From JACCXJ01 sp052387115 (GTDB lineage Bacteria > Pseudomonadota > Gammaproteobacteria > JACCXJ01), in contig JBQTJM010000230.1 of NCBI GenBank assembly GCA_052387115.1, positions 1 through 14,056 of the forward strand: a stretch of 14,056 nucleotides of DNA. Reading direction: 5' to 3'. Made by a program: the position numbers and the translations under genes. Of the stretch, positions 1 through 6,750 are shown in pieces; positions within the stretch are counted from its first letter, which is position 1, and the number at the start of each line of letters is the position of its first letter. Under the pieces are notes generated by a model. The model searched no databases. It was not told the DNA's origin and saw nothing but the letters and a program-made list of their open reading frames with translations.

Positions 1-286
1 GGGTTTTGTTGTAGTAATGCTCCGCGCGGTGCATTTGTTCCCCGCCTGGCCCAGGGCTGCCCGGGCGGGGCTGGGGGGGGCTGCCCTGACCACGCCTCCG
101 CGAGCGCATGGCGTGCGTGAAGACCCCATCCCGAGGACGAGGCAGAGGGAAGATCCAACAGTTGCGGGTTAGGTGAAAGCGCCTATTTCCCGCCCGGTTA
201 GGAGAACTACATGTCCTTTGCAAATTGATCACAGAATTCGCGGATAGAATGAATGGCAATCGGCGGCATCTGAGCTTGACGGGGGC
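1..286. other. Non-coding left edge with one strong hairpin
   Basis: I see no convincing gene here. A GC-rich inverted repeat has 10-bp arms at 40-49 and 61-70 with one G-T wobble and an 11-nt loop. It lies downstream of sdhE on the minus strand, but no T-run follows on either strand, so it is a weak terminator candidate at best. At about 192-213 there is a Shine-Dalgarno-like AGGAG before an ATG on the plus strand, but that frame stops after five codons. The partner gene ygfX/cptA, which sits beside sdhE in enterobacteria, is not visible. Confidence 0.4.
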
Positions 287-667
287 TCAGCTCGGTACCG
301 GGGCCGGTCTGTGCGTCGCCGCGGCGGAGGATTGCGCCCGGATCACCTGGACGAGCCTCGCGATCTCGGGATCGTCCGGGATCGTCTGGCCGAGCAGCCA
401 GGTCATGAGGTCGGGATCCGAGGCATCGAGCAGCCTGGCATAGGCGTGGCGCTCTGGCGGTGTGAGGCTCTCGTAGCCGGCCGAGAGGAATCCCAGGAGG
501 ATCAGGTCCAGCTCGCGGGTGCCGCGCCGGGAGCGCCAGCGGAGCTTGGCGAGTGTCGGCGCTGGGTCTGGCAGTCCTTGGTCCACGAGCATCGAATGGG
601 ATACGGATCCCGAATCTATCGCGCGCACGGTCACGAATGGCGCTTTTCTTGATCCGCCTTTTACCAT
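287..667 (-). CDS. sdhE: FAD assembly factor SdhE (YgfY/CptB family)
   Basis: SdhE promotes covalent attachment of FAD to the flavoprotein subunit of succinate dehydrogenase and fumarate reductase in the cytoplasm. The family signature is plain: a RWRSRRGTRELDLIL stretch carrying the RGxxE motif, then a five-helix pattern with GYESLTPPE and the DPDLMTWLLG segment typical of the family. The core is about 90 residues, like E. coli YgfY (88). This frame adds about 38 N-terminal residues (MVKGGSRKAP...). I keep the ATG at 667 because GGAGGG lies 8 nt upstream and the start overlaps the SDR stop by 7 bp, suggesting translational coupling. The ATG at 592 gives a more usual length but has no Shine-Dalgarno. 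A housekeeping assembly factor at the end of a sugar cassette is odd, and the extension may reflect fusion of the cassette to the gene's 5' end. Family call very likely; start uncertain. Confidence 0.88.
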   Translation of the reverse strand: MVKGGSRKAPFVTVRAIDSGSVSHSMLVDQGLPDPAPTLAKLRWRSRRGTRELDLILLGFLSAGYESLTPPERHAYARLLDASDPDLMTWLLGQTIPDDPEIARLVQVIRAQSSAAATHRPAPVPS

Positions 668-1473
668 ATTGTGAACCCTCCATCGACGATGAGGTTCGCG
701 CCGGTCATGTAGGCCGAGGCCTCGGAGGCCAGGAACACCAGCGCGCCGCGATAGTCCGCAGGGGCGGCCATGCGGCCGAGCGGCGTGCGGCGGCCGTATT
801 CCGCTACGAAGAAATCGTCCTGGCCGTTCTCGACCCCGCCCGGTGAGAGGGCGTTGACGCGCACACCGCTAGCGCCCCAGTAGGCCGCGAGGAAACGGGT
901 GAAGCCCAGGACCGCGCCCTTTCCGGTCGGGTACGCGGGGGACTTGTAGAAGCGCCGGCGGCCCTCGGGGTCGAGATAGAGCGATTGGTCCGGGGCTACT
1001 ACGCCATAGGTCGAGGCGATGTTGATGATGCTGCCACGCCCGGCGGCCGCCATGTGCCTGCCGATCACCTGCGAGCAGAGAAACACCCCGGTCACGTTGA
1101 CCTTGAGGGCCTGTTCCCAGCGCTCCAGCGGATAACGCTCGAAGCCAGAGGTTTCGAGCGCCGTGGCCGGGTCCTCGTAGCGGTCGTTCAGCGCCGCGTT
1201 GTTGACGAGCACGTCCACCCGCCCGGTGATCGAGAGCACCGCCGCGAGCAGCGTTTCGAGGGACTCGGGATCGGTCACGTCGGCCCGATGTCCCAGGGCA
1301 CCGCCCCCGATCTCGGCGGCCAGTGCGTCGCAAGCGGCGGCATCGAGGTCCGTCGCCAACACCCGGGCCCCGGCCTCCGCCAGAGCACGGCAGTGCTCGC
1401 GGCCGAGCAACCCGGTCGCGCCGGTCACGATCGCCGTCCGGCCCTCTAGCGAGAACAGCCCGGGCGTGCTCAT
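661..1473 (-). CDS. SDR-family NAD(P)-dependent oxidoreductase
   Basis: A classical short-chain dehydrogenase/reductase of 270 residues, the usual length. Visible motifs in order: Rossmann TGATGLLG (about 17-24), an acidic residue after strand 2 (TDLD, about 41-44) favouring NAD(H), NNAA (91-94), catalytic Ser154 in NIASTYG, and YxxxK with Tyr181 and Lys185, then LSPGGV. The C-terminal MTGANLIVDGGFTIW is typical of family members in flagellin and surface-sugar modification clusters such as Campylobacter PtmA. It should oxidise or reduce a sugar hydroxyl or keto group, or a related small alcohol. The start overlaps the aminotransferase stop as ATGA and has a GGGAG Shine-Dalgarno inside the upstream gene, so the two are co-translated. 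The exact substrate cannot be deduced. Family very sure, role inferred from neighbours. Confidence 0.9.
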   Translation of the reverse strand: MSTPGLFSLEGRTAIVTGATGLLGREHCRALAEAGARVLATDLDAAACDALAAEIGGGALGHRADVTDPESLETLLAAVLSITGRVDVLVNNAALNDRYEDPATALETSGFERYPLERWEQALKVNVTGVFLCSQVIGRHMAAAGRGSIINIASTYGVVAPDQSLYLDPEGRRRFYKSPAYPTGKGAVLGFTRFLAAYWGASGVRVNALSPGGVENGQDDFFVAEYGRRTPLGRMAAPADYRGALVFLASEASAYMTGANLIVDGGFTIW

Positions 1474-2834
1474 CGCTTCTCCCGTGCCTGCGCCCGCGGC
1501 TTGGTGTGGAACCCGCCCGTCTTGCGGAACACCGGCTCGATCGGCTCGCCCTCGAGGGCCTCCGAGACCCGCCCGGAATCGACCTTATCCTTGAGGACGC
1601 CGAGCGCCTCACCGTAGGCGGCGAGGGTGTAGCCGATGTCCTCGGGGGTATGGGCGTCGCAGAGGTTGTGGATGCCGGCCCACAGGATCCCACGCCGGAT
1701 CAACTCCTGCTGCACCAGGGTCTTCATGACGAGCGGGTCGCCGGCCCGGCTATCATCCGCCGGGGGCTCGAAACCGACCAGCGTTCGGAACGGATAGCCC
1801 GTGACCGAGACGTAATCGAGCCCGAGGGTCCCGATCATCCGTTGCAGGCCATCCAGGAGCGACTGGCCGCGCTCGGCGATGCGTGCGATTACCCCGTGAT
1901 CACGGAGGTGGCGGATGCAGGCGATCGAGCCGGCGAGCGACAGGGTCTCGCCCCCGAAGGTGGTGAAAAAAAACACGTCTTTTTCCAGGAGAGACATCAC
2001 GTCCCGCCGCCCGGTCACGGCCGAGATCGGCATGCCGTTGGCCATGGCCTTGGAGAACAGCGAGAGGTCCGAGCGCACTCCCAGGAACGCCTGGGCCCCG
2101 CCGAGGGCGCAGCGGAAGCCGGTCCACATCTCGTCGAAGACGAGGAGCGCGCCGTTTCGATCGCAGAGTCGCCTCAGCTCCGCGAGAAAACCGTCTTGCT
2201 CGCGCTCGAAGGTGAAGGGCTCCAGGATCACGCAGGCGGTGTCGGCGTCGAGCGCCGCGAGCACCGAATCGATGTCGTTGTAGCGGAAGGTGCCGGTCAG
2301 CTCCGCGGTCGCGGCCGGGATGCCGGCGGCCCGATCGGTCACGGCGATGTACCAGTCGTGCCAGCCGTGATAACCGCAGCACAGCACCCGCTCGCGCCCG
2401 GTGAAGGCACGCGCCAGTCGGACCGCGGCGCTCGTCGCGTCGCAGCCGGTCTTCGAGAAACGCACGGATTCGGCATGGGGAACGATCTCGCGCAGGAGCT
2501 CCGCCAGCTCCACCTCCAGGGGGTGCATGAGTGAGAAGGTGATCCCGTCTTCGAGCTGGCGGCGGATGGCCTCGTCCACCGCCGGGTGGCAATAGCCCAG
2601 GATGATCGGACCGATGCCCATGTTGAAATCGAGAAACTCGTTGCCGTCCACGTCCCACACGCGCGCGCCCCGTCCGCGAACGAGGTATTTCGGCGCCACG
2701 CCTAGTGAGAACTGCGTGGGTCCCTTGGCGAGCGTCTGGGTCCCCGCCGGGATGAGCCCTTGCGCCCGCGCCCAGAGGCCGTCCGAGCGCTCGATGCAGG
2801 GCAGTTGGGGGTTGATTTGGACTCGGTTCGGCAT
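1470..2834 (-). CDS. Class III PLP-dependent aminotransferase (HemL-like)
   Basis: A 454-residue fold-type I class III aminotransferase resembling glutamate-1-semialdehyde aminomutase. Seen: DVDGNEFLDFNMGIGPIILGY (about 61-81), the cofactor-binding KTGCDA and YHGWHDWY segments (about 128-162), DEMWTGFR (234-241) with the Asp that contacts the pyridine nitrogen, and SKAMANGMP with the Schiff-base Lys262. It is slightly longer than HemL (about 430), with a basic C-terminal tail. True hemL rarely sits beside transketolase halves and an SDR, so I infer transamination of a keto-sugar or similar aldehyde/ketone rather than tetrapyrrole synthesis. The ATG at 2834 is preceded by GAGGGG, part of which is supplied by the end of the MITE-like element at 2843-2973. 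Its stop overlaps the SDR start. The annotation hemL should be avoided without phylogeny. Confidence 0.9.
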   Translation of the reverse strand: MPNRVQINPQLPCIERSDGLWARAQGLIPAGTQTLAKGPTQFSLGVAPKYLVRGRGARVWDVDGNEFLDFNMGIGPIILGYCHPAVDEAIRRQLEDGITFSLMHPLEVELAELLREIVPHAESVRFSKTGCDATSAAVRLARAFTGRERVLCCGYHGWHDWYIAVTDRAAGIPAATAELTGTFRYNDIDSVLAALDADTACVILEPFTFEREQDGFLAELRRLCDRNGALLVFDEMWTGFRCALGGAQAFLGVRSDLSLFSKAMANGMPISAVTGRRDVMSLLEKDVFFFTTFGGETLSLAGSIACIRHLRDHGVIARIAERGQSLLDGLQRMIGTLGLDYVSVTGYPFRTLVGFEPPADDSRAGDPLVMKTLVQQELIRRGILWAGIHNLCDAHTPEDIGYTLAAYGEALGVLKDKVDSGRVSEALEGEPIEPVFRKTGGFHTKPRAQAREKR

Positions 2835-2842
2835 GCGATCCC

Positions 2843-2973
2843 CTCAGAGCTTGTGAATAAATCTACCGCGCTCGGGATCTCGCGGTCCGGCGGTGCTCGG
2901 AATCCTCATGTATTTCAACATACACTGCGGTTGCTGCGCTCCCGCTCGCGACGATTTCTTCACAAACTCTCAG
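2843..2973. repeat. 131-bp MITE-like inverted-repeat element (copy 1)
   Basis: The ends form terminal inverted repeats of 22 bp: 2843-2864 pairs with 2952-2973 at about 18 of 22 positions. The centre is also symmetric (TGTAT-ttcaac-ATACA near 2910-2925), so the whole element can fold back on itself. It has no gene. It supplies the TGA stop of the transketolase C-half at one end and part of the Shine-Dalgarno of the aminotransferase at the other. A shorter relative lies at 8984-9037 and shares AATCTACCGCGCTCG and CAAACTCTCAG exactly. No target duplication was established. Confidence 0.7.
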
Positions 2974-3887
2974 AGACGTGCGAGTCGGGCCAGGACCTTG
3001 CGCGCCAGGGCCTCCGGCGTATAACCCTCGTGCTCCAGGAGCACAGGGTAGAGCGCCGGTTGGAACCAGCGGTCGGGGAGCGACAGGCACAGGGTCGCTG
3101 CCGTGACCCCGGCCTCGAGCAGGGTCTCGGCCAGGATGGAGTACAGGCCGCCGGTCTTGAAGTGGTCCTCGACGACCACGAGGAGCCGGCAGGAACGGGC
3201 CAGCGAGACCAGGAGCTCGCGGTCCACGGGCTTCAAGGTCCGGAGGTTCACGAGCCCGATCGAAAGCCCGTTTGCGCGCAAGCGCTCGGCCGCCTGATGG
3301 CACTCGGAGAACAGCACGCCATAGGTCAAGAACGTCGCCTCCCGGCCCTCGGCCAGCACCTCGGCTTTGCCGGGGGCGAAGTCGCGGGTGTGGGCGACGA
3401 CCGGGGCCCGGGCGTTGTAGCGGATGTAGCAAGGCGCGGGATCGATGAGCACCGGATCCAGCCCGATCAGGAGGTCATCGAGGTCCGCGGGGCAGAAGAC
3501 CTTCATGTTCGGGATGCCGCGCATGAGCGCCACGTCCTCGACGGCCTGATGGGTGGGGCCGTTGGCCTCCGAGACGAAGCCCGGGAAGCTCCCGACCAGC
3601 TTGACCGGCAACCCCGGGATCCCGACATCGGTGCGGATGAACTCGAAGGCCCGAAGCGTCAGGAAGGCCGCGAGCGCATGGATGACCGGGATGCGGCCTC
3701 TCACCGCAAGTCCCGCCGCCGCCCCGACCAGGGTCTGCTCCGCGATCCCGACATCGATGAAGCGCGGTCCCAAGCGCTCGGGCAAGGTCCGGATCGCGGC
3801 CCGATTCTCGGCCGTCATGACGATGATCCGATCGTCCTCTTCGGCGAGGCGGTGCAGGGCGTCTTCGTAACTGGTGAACTGGCTCAT
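2970..3887 (-). CDS. Transketolase C-terminal half (Pyr and C-terminal domains)
   Basis: This 305-residue protein matches the second half of transketolase: the pyrimidine-binding domain (about 1-165) followed by the transketolase C-terminal domain (about 185-305). The catalytic glutamate that activates the thiamine ring is Glu50 in FIDVGIAEQ. EANGPTHQAVEDVALMRGIPNM (about 107-128) is the family's substrate-loop segment. It should pair with the N-half at 4548-5405 to make an active alpha2-beta2 enzyme that transfers two-carbon ketol units. Split transketolases are known, for example in ansamycin aminoshikimate pathways (Rif15A/B), where the substrate is an amino sugar. The stop lies in the 5' tip of the MITE-like element. 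A 660-bp stretch holding brnTA now separates this gene from its partner. The Shine-Dalgarno is poor. Family call firm, physiological substrate unknown. Confidence 0.9.
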   Translation of the reverse strand: MSQFTSYEDALHRLAEEDDRIIVMTAENRAAIRTLPERLGPRFIDVGIAEQTLVGAAAGLAVRGRIPVIHALAAFLTLRAFEFIRTDVGIPGLPVKLVGSFPGFVSEANGPTHQAVEDVALMRGIPNMKVFCPADLDDLLIGLDPVLIDPAPCYIRYNARAPVVAHTRDFAPGKAEVLAEGREATFLTYGVLFSECHQAAERLRANGLSIGLVNLRTLKPVDRELLVSLARSCRLLVVVEDHFKTGGLYSILAETLLEAGVTAATLCLSLPDRWFQPALYPVLLEHEGYTPEALARKVLARLARL

Positions 3888-3949
3888 CGCGCGCTACATA
3901 CTCACCGAAATGGGCCCGGTCGGCGGGGCGATCTCCATATACTTCCCGG

Positions 3950-4228
3950 TCACACCGATGCGTCCCTGAATGCCTTCAAGACCGCGTTGATCCTGACTTG
4001 ATAGCCGGGGCCTTGAGACTTGAACCACTCCAATACATCGGTGTCGATGCGTAGCGACACAGACGTCTTGCCGGGCGCGGGCTTCAATCCATGCCGCACG
4101 ATACCCTTGCTGATATGAGCAATATCCGCCTCGGGATGGTCTGGCGAGAGATCAATATCCTCGTCTTTCATCGTCTTCAGGCGAGCCCAATCCGTCTTGG
4201 AGGTTTCGGAAGAGGATTTCCGTTTCAC
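3950..4228 (-). CDS. brnA: BrnA-family antitoxin
   Basis: BrnA antitoxins neutralise the ribonuclease BrnT and repress their own operon through a ribbon-helix-helix domain. Seen: the family's N-terminal SKTDWARLKTMKDEDIDLS, a linker, then the RHH region VSLRIDTDVLEWFKSQGPGYQVRINAVLKAF. I chose the GTG at 4228 (about 92 residues) because the protein then begins VKRKSSSETSKTDW, as homologues do. An ATG at 4267 gives 105 residues and an ATG at 4171 cuts off the conserved TDW segment. All but the last overlap brnT by far more than usual (77 or 116 bp). The pair sits between the two transketolase halves on the same strand, so it may also be read through from them. Family very likely, start uncertain. 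Confidence 0.85.
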   Translation of the reverse strand: MKRKSSSETSKTDWARLKTMKDEDIDLSPDHPEADIAHISKGIVRHGLKPAPGKTSVSLRIDTDVLEWFKSQGPGYQVRINAVLKAFRDASV

Positions 4229-4466
4229 GTCTGGTCGCTTTTCGGAAGGAGATGATATGGATTTCATCGTCGGTCTCGGTGTGCACTATGGAAACGGGGA
4301 TGCCCTGGAGCAAGCCCAATGTGACGAAACGCTGCTCACCATAAGCAATACGGTCGTCTTCAAAGGTAAATGTCGGGCCCGCGAAAACGCGTTCTGCGTC
4401 GGCAAAATCGATACGGCGCCGCCGAAGGTTGTTCTTTCTCTTCGCGTTGTCCCAAGTGAACTTCAC
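4152..4466 (-). CDS. brnT: BrnT-family ribonuclease toxin
   Basis: BrnT is a small RelE-fold ribonuclease that stops translation when free of BrnA. This frame begins KFTWDNAKRKNNLRRRRIDFADAERVF, the family's opening pattern (F-x-W-D-x-x-K-x-x-N ... F-x-x-A), then GEQRFVTLGLLQG and EIHIISFRKATRRETEI, the conserved C-terminal strand and helix. The start is a GTG at 4466; no in-frame ATG precedes the conserved core. At 104 residues it is about 10-15 longer than usual, because NLQDGLGSPEDDERRGY continues into brnA sequence in another frame. No frameshift is visible, so unlike the other two TA modules in this window this one could be functional. Gene order toxin-antitoxin is normal for brnTA. Confidence 0.87.
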   Translation of the reverse strand: MKFTWDNAKRKNNLRRRRIDFADAERVFAGPTFTFEDDRIAYGEQRFVTLGLLQGIPVSIVHTETDDEIHIISFRKATRRETEILFRNLQDGLGSPEDDERRGY

Positions 4467-4547
4467 TCGGGGATCTTAAGCTCTGGGCAGCATATATTTC
4501 AACGAACTCATGCCGGCGTGACTCGAGCCTGCAGGTGAAACCCACCA

Positions 4548-5405
4548 CTACCGCGCCACGATGGTCTCGCTCGCGAGCACGGCCTGACGTGTCCCCTCCA
4601 GTTCCTCCAAGAGCATCTCGACCTCCCCGGAGGTGAAGTTGCAGAACCAGCGGTCGGCGCGGGCCGTCAAGCTCGGCAGGCCCTTGCCGCGCACGGTGTC
4701 CGCGATGATCGCGCTCGGCCGGCCCAGGTCGATCGGGATGCGCGCCAAGCCGCGTTCGATGGAATCGAAGTCGTGGCCGTCGATGCGCAACGCCGCCCAG
4801 CCGAAGGCGTGGAACTTCTCTTCGAGGGGTTCGAGCGGGATCAGGTCCTCGGTCGCGACATTGGCCTGAAAGCCGTTGCGGTCCACGATGGCCACGAGGT
4901 TGTCCAGGCCCTTGGCCGCCGCGACCAGGGCCGCCTCCCACACCGATCCCTCGTTCAACTCCCCGTCGCCGAGGATCACCACTACCCGGTTCGGGCCGCC
5001 CCGAAGCCTCACCTCGAGCGCGATCCCGAGGCCCACCGAGAGCAGGTGACCGAGCGAGCCGGAATGGAACTCTACGCCCGGGACATTACGGTTCGGGTGC
5101 CAGTAGATGTCGTCGCCAGGGGCAAGGTGCCGTTCGAGGCGTGCGGGATCGAGGACCCCGAGCTCGGCGAATAGCCCGTACAGCGCGGGGACATCGTGTC
5201 CCTTCGAGAGCAAGAGGTAATCGCGCTCGGGGTCCTCTAGCCGCGCCGCATCGAATCTGAGCCAGCGGGAATAAAGATACGTCAAGAGATCCACGCACGA
5301 CAGCGAGGCCCCGATGAAACAACCCCCGCCGGTCGCCATGCGGACGATATGGCCTCGCACGCGATGGGCGAGCGCTTCGAGGTGTTTTTCGCACTCTTGT
5401 GTCAT
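4548..5405 (-). CDS. Transketolase N-terminal half (thiamine-diphosphate-binding)
   Basis: This 285-residue protein is the PP domain of transketolase. The thiamine diphosphate/metal motif is GDGELNEGSVWEAA (146-159), ending in VAIVDRN (171-177). SKGH (67-70), WHPNR (102-106) and HSGSLGH (114-120) are the conserved histidine-bearing substrate and cofactor loops. It needs the C-half at 2970-3887 for activity. The first 30 or so codons are duplicated at 6654-6750 with five amino-acid changes in the first 26 residues. The start ATG had no strong Shine-Dalgarno; sequence just upstream (5406-5435) is a relic of the spsF-like gene's 3' end, so the gene was once translated by ATGA coupling to it. The REP at 5432-5456 now intervenes. 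Family certain, substrate unknown. Confidence 0.91.
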   Translation of the reverse strand: MTQECEKHLEALAHRVRGHIVRMATGGGCFIGASLSCVDLLTYLYSRWLRFDAARLEDPERDYLLLSKGHDVPALYGLFAELGVLDPARLERHLAPGDDIYWHPNRNVPGVEFHSGSLGHLLSVGLGIALEVRLRGGPNRVVVILGDGELNEGSVWEAALVAAAKGLDNLVAIVDRNGFQANVATEDLIPLEPLEEKFHAFGWAALRIDGHDFDSIERGLARIPIDLGRPSAIIADTVRGKGLPSLTARADRWFCNFTSGEVEMLLEELEGTRQAVLASETIVAR

Positions 5406-5435
5406 AGGGATCCGACGGCGCGGGTCTCTCCCCGG
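5309..5435. repeat. Direct repeat copy A (transketolase-N 5' end plus spsF-like tail)
   Basis: About 127 bp matching 6654-6779 in the same orientation with roughly 11 substitutions and one indel by hand alignment (about 90% identity). It holds the first 32 codons of the transketolase N-half and, beyond its ATG, a frame reading PGETRAVGSL-stop, the tail of the spsF-like protein. The two copies bracket the REP, transposase and TA insertion. The repeat ends where the REP hairpin at 5432 begins. Confidence 0.85.
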
Positions 5436-5456
5436 GGGTGTTTAACCCCCGGCTAC
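5432..5456 (-). repeat. REP element (GTAG plus perfect hairpin)
   Basis: On the minus strand it reads GTAG followed by an 8-bp perfect stem (CCGGGGGT / ACCCCCGG) around a TAAAC loop. GTAG next to a hairpin is the known recognition layout of REP-associated tyrosine transposases. A 12-bp perfect palindrome (CCCGCATGCGGG) follows at 5465-5476. Confidence 0.7.
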
Positions 5457-5642
5457 CACAACACCCCGCATGCGGGTCCGCACGGGGCGTTTCCTTCGAG
5501 GTTTAAAGCAGCAAGATGAATCTTTCCGCTTCAAAGCTGGTTACGACAACCTACCGCCAACACGGACTTCCTGTGGTCACCGGCAACGCCCATGCTGGAT
5601 AAGCGCGGCTCCTCTTTGTCGAAGGTTCAGGCCTTTACCCTG

Positions 5643-5988
5643 TCCCATACCCTACCACCGGGCGATGATGAGTTTTCCAATCGCATTAAGGCGATGAAAA
5701 TTCGTCTTGTACAGACGCTGCCGCCAACGGAGGGGCGTTCATCGATACGAATGGCGAAGGGTGAACGTGGCATCTGGCAACGACGTTTTTGGGAGCATGC
5801 GGGACGAGGGAGATTATGCGCGCCATATGGATTACGTGCACTTCAACCCGGTCAAACATGGCTACCTGTCGGTAGTTGCGCACTGGCCCCATTCGACATT
5901 TCATCGGGGGGTGAAGACGGGTGCTTATCCACGCGATTGGGGTGGCGAGGGTGCGTTGGATGTTGCTGCCGGCGAGCGTAGCCGATAA
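5643..5988 (+). pseudogene. REP-associated tyrosine transposase, C-terminal remnant
   Basis: Only the C-terminal half of a RAYT (IS200/IS605-like Y1 transposase domesticated for REPs) remains. One frame reads SHTLPPGDDEFSNRIKAM, then RSSIRMAKGERGIWQRRFWEH. The next part, RDEGDYARHMDYVHFNPVKH and WPHSTFHRGVKTGAYPRDWG, is in another frame. The break lies at about 5799-5800, where CAT and CGG are one base apart; homologues usually have two codons there, suggesting a 5-base loss. The N-terminal part with the HUH histidines is missing. No frame upstream of 5643 resembles it, so the protein is dead. It is flanked by REPs at 5432 and 6007. Confidence 0.85.
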
Positions 5989-6006
5989 TGTGGTGACGTA
6001 CCATTC

Positions 6007-6038
6007 GGCGGAACACCCCTGTGGGGCTTCCGCCCTAC
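6007..6038 (-). repeat. REP element (GTAG plus GGCGGAA hairpin)
   Basis: On the minus strand this is GTAG followed by a stem of GGCGGAA and TTCCGCC with an inner CCCC/GGGG stem and one asymmetric bulge. It has the same GTAG polarity as the REP at 5432 but a different stem. The GTAG-GGCGGAA type is a widespread RAYT-linked REP form. It sits 18 bp downstream of the transposase remnant. Confidence 0.7.
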
Positions 6039-6093
6039 GCTGGCTGGGTTTCAAAGGTGGCCTGATGCCGCCCCGCTGTAGTACCATACCCGC

Positions 6094-6315
6094 ATGCAAG
6101 TCGCTACAGGCACCGTTATCGCCGGCAAGGTCGTTGTGGAAGGGCTCGAACTCGCTGAAGGCGAGACCGTGACCATCCTCACTCAGGAAGCTGACGAGGA
6201 AGTTCACCTGTCCCCCGAAGAGGAGGCGGAACTACTCGAAGCCATAGCTGAGGCCGATCGTGGCGAGACGATCTCCGCTGAGGAGCTCTTCGCGCATGTC
6301 GATCGAATCGGCTGA
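6094..6315 (+). CDS. Probable antitoxin of a ParE-type TA module
   Basis: A 73-residue acidic protein with MQVATGTVIAGKVVVEGLELAEGE at the start, probably a small beta DNA-binding or dimerisation segment. It is followed by LSPEEEAELLEAIAEADRGE and ISAEELFAHVDRI, a helical tail like that of antitoxins that wrap ParE/RelE toxins. I do not recognise a named family; the call rests on the acidic C-terminal pattern and on its place just upstream of a parE-like frame, two bases before the toxin GTG. The frame is intact, but the toxin is frameshifted. It reads opposite to the surrounding metabolic genes and lies inside the insertion between the two long direct repeats. An isolated promoter was not clear. 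Confidence 0.72.
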   Translation: MQVATGTVIAGKVVVEGLELAEGETVTILTQEADEEVHLSPEEEAELLEAIAEADRGETISAEELFAHVDRIG

Positions 6316-6317
6316 AT

Positions 6318-6615
6318 GTGGCTCTCAGTCTGCGGATCACCGGCCGCGCCGCGGCGGAAATCGGTCGCGCCGACGCGTGGTGGCGTGAGAACAGGCCCGC
6401 CGCACCTCTCGCAGTACGAGAAGACCTTAGGGGCGCGTTTGGTCTTCTGCTGCGCCAGCCAGGCGTAGGTGTCAAGGCTGCCAATGCCAAGCTCTCTGGC
6501 GTACGCCGGCTGCATCGGTCGAGTTCGGTGCTTCGTCTACTACCGGGTGAAAGACAATGAGCTGGTCGTGCTATCCGTCTGGCACGCCAGTCGCCGAAAG
6601 CAGCCGAGCCTCTGA
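6318..6615 (+). pseudogene. parE: ParE-family toxin, frameshifted
   Basis: ParE toxins are RelE-fold proteins that poison DNA gyrase. The first frame (GTG at 6318) reads MALSLRITGRAAAEIGRADAWW and continues through AANAKLSGVRRLH. In that frame it then runs out of phase and stops at 6560. The expected continuation, VRCFVYYRVKDNELVVLSVWHASR, is present in the next frame and ends at a TGA at 6613-6615, where a ParE of about 98 residues should end. The shift lies at about 6510-6520 and matches a 2-base loss or 1-base gain. The antitoxin is intact, so loss of the toxin would be harmless. A sequencing error cannot be excluded. Confidence 0.82.
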
Positions 6616-6653
6616 ACGCCGTGACACCCACCCCTTTCTATCGAGCGGACAGC

Positions 6654-6750
6654 CCCCGATGAAACAACCCCCGCGGGTCGCCATGCGGACAATGTGGCCG
6701 CGCATGCGATGGGCGAGCGCTTCGAGGTGGTTTTCGTCCTCGGGTGTCAT
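6654..6750 (-). pseudogene. Truncated 5' fragment of transketolase N-half
   Basis: Starts at the ATG at 6750, which overlaps the spsF-like stop as ATGA. It encodes MTPEDENHLEALAHRMRGHI and then VRMATRGGCFIG, about 31 residues homologous to the intact gene at 5405, with Q3P, C5D, K7N, V16M and G26R changes. After that, homology stops and the frame enters unrelated sequence by the ParE end. It preserves the ancestral spsF-tkt junction and could be translated as a short peptide by coupling. Confidence 0.82.

Noticed and set aside
40..70. Rho-independent terminator after sdhE
   Set aside because: The hairpin is strong but is not followed by a T-run on either strand and is over 200 bp from the stop.
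1323..2534. 403-codon open frame on the plus strand opposite the aminotransferase
   Set aside because: Arginine- and proline-rich, no recognisable family; it mirrors a well-supported gene in GC-rich DNA.
1470..2834. Calling the aminotransferase hemL
   Set aside because: Only the fold class is supported; its neighbours point to sugar metabolism.
2760..4001. 413-codon plus-strand open frame opposite transketolase-C
   Set aside because: It reads antisense through a clear transketolase half and across the MITE-like element with no domain pattern of its own.
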